From: Theodoxus fluviatilis
Lineage: Eukaryota > Mollusca > Gastropoda > Cycloneritida > Neritidae
DNA length: 64,000 nucleotides
Direction: 5' to 3'
Assembly (NCBI GenBank): GCA_034096865.1
Contig: JAWQFJ010000544.1
Coordinates: 141,923-205,922, forward strand
Positions 57,301 through 64,000 of the stretch are shown here, in pieces (the first letter of the stretch is position 1; every line of letters starts with the position of its first letter). The notes under the pieces are model-generated. The model had not been told where the DNA came from. It saw nothing but the letters and a program-made list of their open reading frames with translations, and did not search any database. The translations under genes were made by a program, and so were the position numbers.

Positions 57301-59336
57301 GTGTGCAGGACTGGGGGCAGGACTGTGTGCAGGACAGTGTGCAGGACAGTGTGCAGGACTGTGGGCAGGACAGTGTGCAGGACTGTGTGCAGGACTGTGG
57401 GCAGGACTGGGGGCAGGACTGTGGGCAGGACAGTGTGCAGGACAGTGTGCAGGACAGTGTGCAGGACAGTGTGCAGGACTGTGGGCAGGACAGTGGGCAG
57501 GACTGGGGGCAGGACTGGGGGCAGGACTGGGGGCAGGACAGTGGGCAGGACTGGGGGCAGGACTGGGGGCAGGACAGTGTGCAGGACTGTGGGCAGGACA
57601 GTGTGCAGGACAGTGAGCAGGACAGTGTGCAGGACTGGGGGCAGGACTGTGGGCAGGACAGTGTGCAGGACAGTGTGCAGGACTGGGGGCAGGACAGGGG
57701 GCAGGACTGTGGGCAGGACTGTGGGCAGGACAGTGGGCAGGACTGTGGGCAGGACTGGGGGCAGGACTGTGGGCAGGACTGGGGGCAGGACAGTGGGCAG
57801 GACTGGGGGCAGGACTGTGGGCAGGACTGGGGGCAGGACTGGGGGCAGGACTGGGGGCAGGACTGGGGGCAGGACAGTGTGCAGGACTGTGGGCAGGACT
57901 GTGTGCAGGACTGGGGGCAGGACAGTGTGCAGGACAGTGGGCAGGACTGTGGGCAGGACTGTGTGCAGGACTGTGGGCAGGACTGTGTGCAGGACTGTGG
58001 GCAGGACAGTGGGCAGGACAGTGGGCAGGACTGTGTGCAGGACTGTGTGCAGGACTGTGGGCAGGACTGTGTGCAGGACTGGGGGCAGGACTGTGGGCAG
58101 GACTGGGGGCAGGACAGTGTGCAGGACAGTGTGCAGGACTGGGGGCAGGACTGTGGGCAGGACAGTGGGCAGGACTGTGGGCAGGACTGTGGGCAGGACA
58201 GTGTGCAGGACTGTGGGCAGGACTGGGGGCAGGACAGTGGGCAGGACTGGGGGCAGGACTGTGGGCAGGACAGTGTGCAGGACTGTGGGCAGGACTGTGG
58301 GCAGGACTGGGGGCAGGACTGGGGGCAGGACAGTGTGCAGGACAGTGTGCAGGACAGTGTGCAGGACAGTGTGCAGGACAGTGGGCAGGACAGTGGGCAG
58401 GACAGTGGGCAGGACTGTGGGCAGGACAGTGTGCAGGACTGGGGGCAGGACAGTGTGCAGGACAGTGTGCAGGACTGTGGGCAGGACTGTGTGCAGGACT
58501 GTGGGCAGGACTGTGTGCAGGACTGTGGGCAGGACAGTGGGCAGGACTGTGGGCAGGACTGTGTGCAGGACTGTGGGCAGGACTGTGTGCAGGACTGTGG
58601 GCAGGACTGTGGGCAGGACTGTGGGCAGGACAGTGTGCAGGACAGTGTGCAGGACTGTGTGCAGGACTGTGGGCAGGACAGTGTGGGCAGGACTGTGGGC
58701 AGGACAGTGTGCAGGACTGTGGGCAGGACTGGGGGCAGGACAGTGGGCAGGACTGGGGGCAGGACTGTGGGCAGGACAGTGTGCAGGACTGTGGGCAGGA
58801 CTGTGGGCAGGACTGTGGGCAGGACTGGGGGCAGGACTGGGGGCAGGACTGGGGGCAGGACAGTGTGCAGGACTGTGGGCAGGACAGTGTGCAGGACAGT
58901 GTGCAGGACAGTGTGCAGGACAGTGTGCAGGACAGTGGGCAGGACAGTGGGCAGGACTGGGGGCAGGACTGGGGGCAGGACTGGGGGCAGGACTGTGGGC
59001 AGGACAGTGTGCAGGACAGTGTGCAGGACAGTGTGCAGGACAGTGTGCAGGACTGTGGGCAGGACTGGGGGCAGGACAGTGGGCAGGACTGGGGCAGGAC
59101 TGGGGGCAGGACTGGGGCAGGACAGTGGCAGGACAGTGTGCAGGACTGGGGCAGGACTGGGGGCAGGACAGTGTGCAGGACAGTGTGCAGGACAGTGTGC
59201 AGGACAGTGGCAGGACTGTGGGCAGGACAGTGGGCAGGACAGTGTGCAGGACAGTGGGCAGGACAGTGGGCAGGACAGTGGGCAGGACAGTGTGCAGGAC
59301 AGTGTGCAGGACAGTGTGCAGGACTGTGGGCAGGAC
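54389..59336. repeat. 12-bp CAGGAC minisatellite, about 4.95 kb
   Basis: About 410 tandem units of CAGGAC followed by a six-base variable part, chiefly TGGGGG, AGTGTG, TGTGGG, AGTGGG, TGTGTG and CGGGGG. Off-length units are rare: near 54421, 55735, 55935 and 58684, then several at 59085-59215. Because 12 is a multiple of three and the units lack stops, open frames up to about 1,680 codons run on both strands. I do not annotate them as genes. Confidence 0.99.
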
Positions 59337-60889
59337 GAACAAACAAATCATTTCGTGCCTCCCTTCACAATTACCACTGCAGAGGAGACGTGTCTCTACG
59401 ATCCTCATGCAGGATTTCAAACTTATGTATAAGGAATGGACAGTAGTTACGAATCCAAGACTAGAGCGGGTCTAGTACACCTTCTGCCTCCGATGTTGCT
59501 AATACCCACAGGGGAAATAGGTGTAGGATGTTTGAGGCAAAGGATAGGTGGGAAAAGTTCTTTGGCAGATGAGATTGTGCGGTGATTTCAGTTGAAAATG
59601 AAGGGCTCTATTTTGTCCTCTCTTGTGGTGTGCTAGTAATGCGTTAAGAATCATTTCTTGTATTTGTGTTAGCATGTTGGCGTTTTGTTACGCCAAGATA
59701 GTGTGCGGTGACAACAGAATTGTGTGAGATATCATGTGCGTACTAGTTCTGCTCGATTGTGTACTATGTTTACCACAGATGTGTTAGTGGATATTGTCCT
59801 GTCTATGTGAGCAGGTACCAGCTACTGCTGGAATAAGGTGTGTCATCGTCGCGGGTGGTCGATAGTGGGTTTTGTTTGTATCCACAGTCTGTGGTATCTT
59901 AACATTCTACTGGCTAAGGAAGTGTTGCGTAGTAAAATCGGCACGTGTCAGGATTAGCTGTTGTGTGTTTTTAATATCACCATTCGGTGTGCGGGCACAA
60001 TTTCATGAAATCTCGTAATGTGCTTCCCCCCGGAATGTATAAAGTGTGTGCTATGTATATAATGTTCAAGGTTAAGCGCCAGATGTTAGTGGGCATGTCC
60101 ACCACTGTTAGTATTTGATTACTTCGCCGTGGGCCCCTCGACCACGAATGTTGTATCGCTTGTGCATATATGTGATGTAGTGATGACTTATTGGAGTAGC
60201 GGTACCCTTCGAGAAGTTACGGGTGAACTACCTAATGTAATCGTGGTTGCATGCACATATGCAACTCCCTTGCCTACAAGTTTATATATCTCCTCGAATG
60301 CTCAAAACGGATATAGTGACTATAATAAGACATGCATAGTTGTTGGGTAATAAATGATGAGGGCCTTGATTAGTTCACTGCCCGTAACTTAATTATACCC
60401 TCAGCAAGGACGAATGCGACGATCAGAAGAGATAGGGAAAGTTTCACTGAACCGTCTGTCCATTCTTTAATGTAGCAATCCTATGTCAGACTCTGTGCAG
60501 AGTGACAAGGATACAGCATGTACATATTCACATTGCCCCCCCTTGTTTAGAGCTACTGCAGACTGAACATGGCGAACAAGTCGACCTCCACCAAGGACAG
60601 AATACGCCGAGAAGTGCTGGTCGTGTCAATGCCGTGTGGTGCGATGACACATAGGGTTCGCAGCAATTCCCCATGGTACCTTGTCCCCCACTCTTAGTCT
60701 CTCGAAGGCATTGACAGAGCGTTGAGCTTGCCTACGTGGGCCCAAGGGACGCGGGACCAAGCACAGATTTAAGCCTCCTCCAATTGCATAAGTCCGTTAG
60801 TTTTCTTTACTACAAGAACAAGACTGAAGTATGACTGAAAGGATACGGCCGAGGTAGCAAATTCCACACGTGATGTATTTCAACTCAAC
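59337..60889. other. Unrecognised flank of the satellite
   Basis: No gene is supported. The phrase TAATACCCACAGGGG at about 59499 resembles the end of the family-C repeat, whose start is on the other side of the satellite at 54241-54345. Confidence 0.4.
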
Positions 60890-61920
60890 CCGTGGGTGCG
60901 AGTACTAACGCTCTCCGAGTATCCGTCCGGTGATAGACAACCTGTAAAATGCTGGACCCTGAAAAAAAACTTAAACGTTGGATTTTTAGCAGGAGACTAT
61001 TAGTCTTCACACAAACCAATTTGGCCGTATAGATGGTGTAGTGATGATCAAGGCTTTCTGACAAATAAAAACATCCATACACTAAGTAATGTGAGACTTG
61101 AACGACGAACCTTGGAACTGTCCTGAAAGGTCAAGGTTCGCAAGGAAGCCAATAAAATTAATTGTCTAAAGTAAAACAAGCCATTATTTCACATTTCCAA
61201 TTATTCTCCTGAAAAGAGGTTTTTAGAAAGCAGAAGTCATTAGCTTTCGACGACAGTTGGATACAGCTCACCTGATTACACTGGTTACTAAAGAGAGGCA
61301 AAGACTTAAGCCCTATTGTTGAGAGATACCTAGGTTTCTGTAGCGCTGACCTCTGCTTCAAGAAGTCAAAGGATCACAGGAGGAGGTCCTGCCTTCACAA
61401 ATGAGCATGATTTGGAAATTGAGTCTAGACATATGTTTGAAGGAAGACACTTGACCACTGAACTATGGAAGATAACCGAGGTGTTTTTCAAATTGAATAA
61501 AATATGGGAGGCGGGCACATGTTATACTTTCATCAGGAGACACATTTGGTCACCTGATCATCAATCAAGGTCAAGGGTCACGCCTTTCGCCCCCCTGATG
61601 AAACTGTGATCACAACAATGGGGTATTCGTTGAACCACTAACAAGTGACCTCTCACATGATTTAGTAGAAAGTGCCAATAATGCAGACCATTGAAGTGCT
61701 TATCCTATGTCTTGGATTACAGCGTTTGGTGTTTTAGCGGTAACTCGATGACCTTGTGGAGGACCTTGATCCGCTATGGGTCAATGAGTGTATACATAGT
61801 ATCATTTCGGTGTAGGAAAAGTGCTGTAAAGACCAGTCCATCGTTAGTACGTGTATTGGTGGTCATTGTCAGTTAGGTTTAGTCTGTCGAGAAGTCCCTT
61901 GACCTTGAAGGTTCACAGTT
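60890..61920 (-). repeat. AGGTCA-rich repeat, strongly diverged reverse copy 4
   Basis: Read on the plus strand it follows the reverse complement of copies 1-3 in order. It has the equivalent of AAAACTTAAACGTTGGATTT near 60966, GGGCACATGTTATACTTTCAT near 61515, TAGAAAGTGCCAATAA near 61666, and CCTTGACCTTGAAGGT near 61892. Between these anchors the identity is poor and many half-sites are lost. Confidence 0.75.
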
Positions 61921-62082
61921 GAAAGAAAGGCACAGAATAAATCGAGTTAAATCACGTTAAATGTCGTTTAATGGGTCATTAAGCTCTTATCGATGACGTC
62001 TTGTATGGGGTCTAAATCTTGCTCTTTCTGTTCCTTTCGACTTTTGTTCCACTCTGTTTGTTTTGTTTCAGTGATTGTTGCG

Positions 62083-63640
62083 TTTTTGACTCACATCCTG
62101 AGCGGCAAGCAAGAAACGTGAGTCCTATGTACTGGCGCCAAGTTTTGTGTCCGTAGCACCGGGGCGTAAAAAAATTCAAAACGGTGGATTTTTCTCGGAG
62201 ACTATTAAGTCTATCAAGAACACCAAATGTGAGGCATCGCGTATGGGTTAATTAAGGCAAGATATAAAGATGACGAAGGGCGACTCAAAAAAACAAACAT
62301 ACTAGCTAATTGACCAGTTGATCTCTGTGCTTCCCTCTAAAAAGGGATCTGACTCAAGGGTCACCGAAATGGAGCCATATCAAACTGTGGTCTCAAAAAC
62401 AATGATTCCACTAACTCTTTCACATTTTCTCAAATTTTTCTCCCAAACACGAGTTAGTTTAATTGTTGCAGGTTAGTAATGAGCGACTAGCTATCAATGG
62501 TTGCGCCAAAAATACAGCGAGATCTAACTGAGCAATCAACAGCAAGCTTCCAACTCTTTGTGTATATCAGGAACTAGATTACCAGTTCTCTGGGTCTGAC
62601 GCTTACGGTAACAAAAAAGAAGTCAGTTATGTGCTAGAGAAGCTATGTTGACGAAAGGAAGGGCACCTACACTTCAAAAGTTGGATTGATGTATACTTTA
62701 TGCACTGCATTGACATGTGACCATGGAACCCATGGAGAGTATCTTAGGCGAATGATAATAGAAGTGTATCGCTACATATAATCTTAATAATGTATTCGTG
62801 GTGTAGACGCCCAAAGATTCATCCGGTGCCCACTGGATGCTTTGTTTTGGTATACTTTCATCATTGACGAGACACACTGATATGGTCACATTGATCATCG
62901 TGTAGCAAGGTCAGATATCCTGTTAAGTCTAGGTCACTTTGATCCCTCTTTACATGTAAATTAGCGGCCGCGTGATACTCCATAAAATATTCAGAGTAAA
63001 AAGCCGAGCCGGGTTTTTGAGGTGATTCATAGAAGCGTGAACCACTAAAACAGTGAACCATATAATAGTCATTAGTAGGTGTATTAGCACAGACCGGTAT
63101 GTAAAGTTACGCCTAATAAGCACCATTGGAGCCTCCCTATCATGGGGCTTGATCACTTGGAGAGAACAGGTCTTTGTTGTTAGTAGACAGCTTAGACTAG
63201 TACAGCTAGCAGACCCCATACATTCAAGCCGTACGATATAAAGATGAAGCCCGTTTAGTCATTTTGGGTGCAATTGTTTGCACCGTTGTTTATTAGCTTG
63301 TGACAACATGTAGTATTTTTTTTTGGTGTTATGTTGTTAGGGAGAAAGAATCGTGCTCTAAAGCATTTCTTTGTTGATTCTGCAATGACTTGACACGTTG
63401 GACTAGGTGTTTAGTTTGTATTGACCTTGACCCTTGCACTACACGAAGGTGCACCACCATACGGACACAAAGTGTCAGGTCATTATAATAAGGTCGGGAT
63501 TCCAGCCTCGTTTTCCCTTCTTCAAGGAGCAAAAACGTGTCAATGTGGAACATACCTTCTTGGAGGATTATTATCGGATTATGTCTGCTCAGTTTGAGTC
63601 GTATCAAAACCAATAGGGCTTTTTGCCCTTGTTATTTGGT
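62083..63640 (-). repeat. AGGTCA-rich repeat, strongly diverged and expanded reverse copy 5
   Basis: It begins TTTTTGACTCACAT near 62083 (the 3' terminal hairpin reversed). It passes TTTTTCTCGGAGACTATTAA near 62190 and GTGAACCACTAAAA near 63037, and ends with AGGGCTTTTTGCCCTTGTT near 63615 (the reversed start). The anchors are in the right order but spread over about 1.5 kb, so it holds insertions. Confidence 0.75.
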
Positions 63641-64000
63641 ATGTTGGCTTGAGTGTAAAGTAAGTGTATGTGCCCCCCCTTAGTGTATATTATGAAATGC
63701 AAAACACATCCAGTATGCATGCGATGTTTGGTGTGTGTAAGGATTGTATTCGCGCATATATTCTCTCTCCTTTAAACCCATCCACATCATCCCTCTCTCT
63801 CAACTCTCTACTGCCTCCTCACCTCCTCTCTCTCTCTCTCTCTCTTGTCACAACACACCTGTTTAACCCATTATGCCTACAGTGTGCGGATGAAAACCGG
63901 CTCCCCCTAAAACCTGAAGGTTCCTTCAAGGAGACAAATAAAGAAACATCAAACGACAAAAATGTTCTTACTACTTGTCATAACTATACTCTGCAAGAGA
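63641..64000. other. Window end with (CT)n tract
   Basis: A CTCTCT tract spans 63826-63844. No gene is supported. Confidence 0.5.

Noticed and set aside
47519..59336. Regular repeat arrays that could be mistaken for CRISPR
   Set aside because: The units are directly tandem without unique spacers, and the genome is eukaryotic.
54322..59475. Open frames of about 770-1,680 codons on both strands
   Set aside because: All are read-throughs of a 12-bp tandem repeat whose unit is a multiple of three and lacks stops. Several frames and both strands are open at once, so openness is not evidence of coding.
59500..60880. A small gene starting MANKSTSTKD near 60569
   Set aside because: The frame is only about 40 codons, without splice signals or a recognisable domain.

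Overview
The window is eukaryotic and intron-rich, from an invertebrate animal and most probably a marine mollusc or another lophotrochozoan. This rests on a CREB-type bZIP gene split by long introns, on a high load of LINE, hAT-like and pogo-like fragments, and on very abundant satellite DNA. The species cannot be named from the sequence. Only a few percent of the 64 kb is host coding sequence, and all convincing host exons lie on the minus strand.

Host genes, in minus-strand transcription order. (1) At 53766-53868 is the last coding exon of an unrecognised gene, ending in a clean stop. (2) Between 43419 and 30662 are four phase-compatible exons of a nuclear-looking protein: a Lys/Pro-rich basic segment, a Pro/Ala/Glu segment, an acidic segment, then a Gln/Ser/Gly-rich tail ending in PPPY. 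(3) At 29645-29804 is an isolated terminal exon of a third gene. (4) At 15179-6621 are the last four coding exons of a CREB1/CREM/ATF1-type transcription factor: the second half of the kinase-inducible domain, the Q2-like region, the linker and basic region, and the leucine zipper. Its 5' exons, including the expected RRPSY phospho-site, were not found.

Mobile DNA. Two LINE reverse-transcriptase 3' ends lie at 1-900 and 15275-15773. The 6-kb CREB intron holds a transposon-like module at 11392-14771, with two terminal exons of a gene, a 599-bp foldback element between them, and about a dozen copies of GTTAC-N4-GTGAT. A pogo/Tigger-like remnant at about 24850-26080 is interrupted by a MITE with a TAG duplication. 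Three hAT-like elements share the terminus CAG(A/G)(C/G)CTGCC, and each has a perfect 6-bp target duplication. One of them carries an open reading frame that joins an N-terminal zinc finger to a C-terminal dimerisation domain with no catalytic core. A repeat of about 850 bp, full of AGGTCA-type nuclear-receptor half-sites, occurs three times nearly intact (17.9, 39.0 and 40.0 kb) and twice as very divergent reverse copies (60.9-63.6 kb).

Satellites. There is a 1.9-kb GGA tract directly inside a splice donor (32.2-34.1 kb), a 1.2-kb pentamer array (47.5-48.7 kb), and a 4.95-kb array of 12-bp CAGGAC units (54.4-59.3 kb). The 12-bp array changes variant composition along its length and contains G-quadruplex-compatible runs. 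These arrays give giant open frames on both strands that should not be read as genes. Three short runs of N mark assembly gaps.
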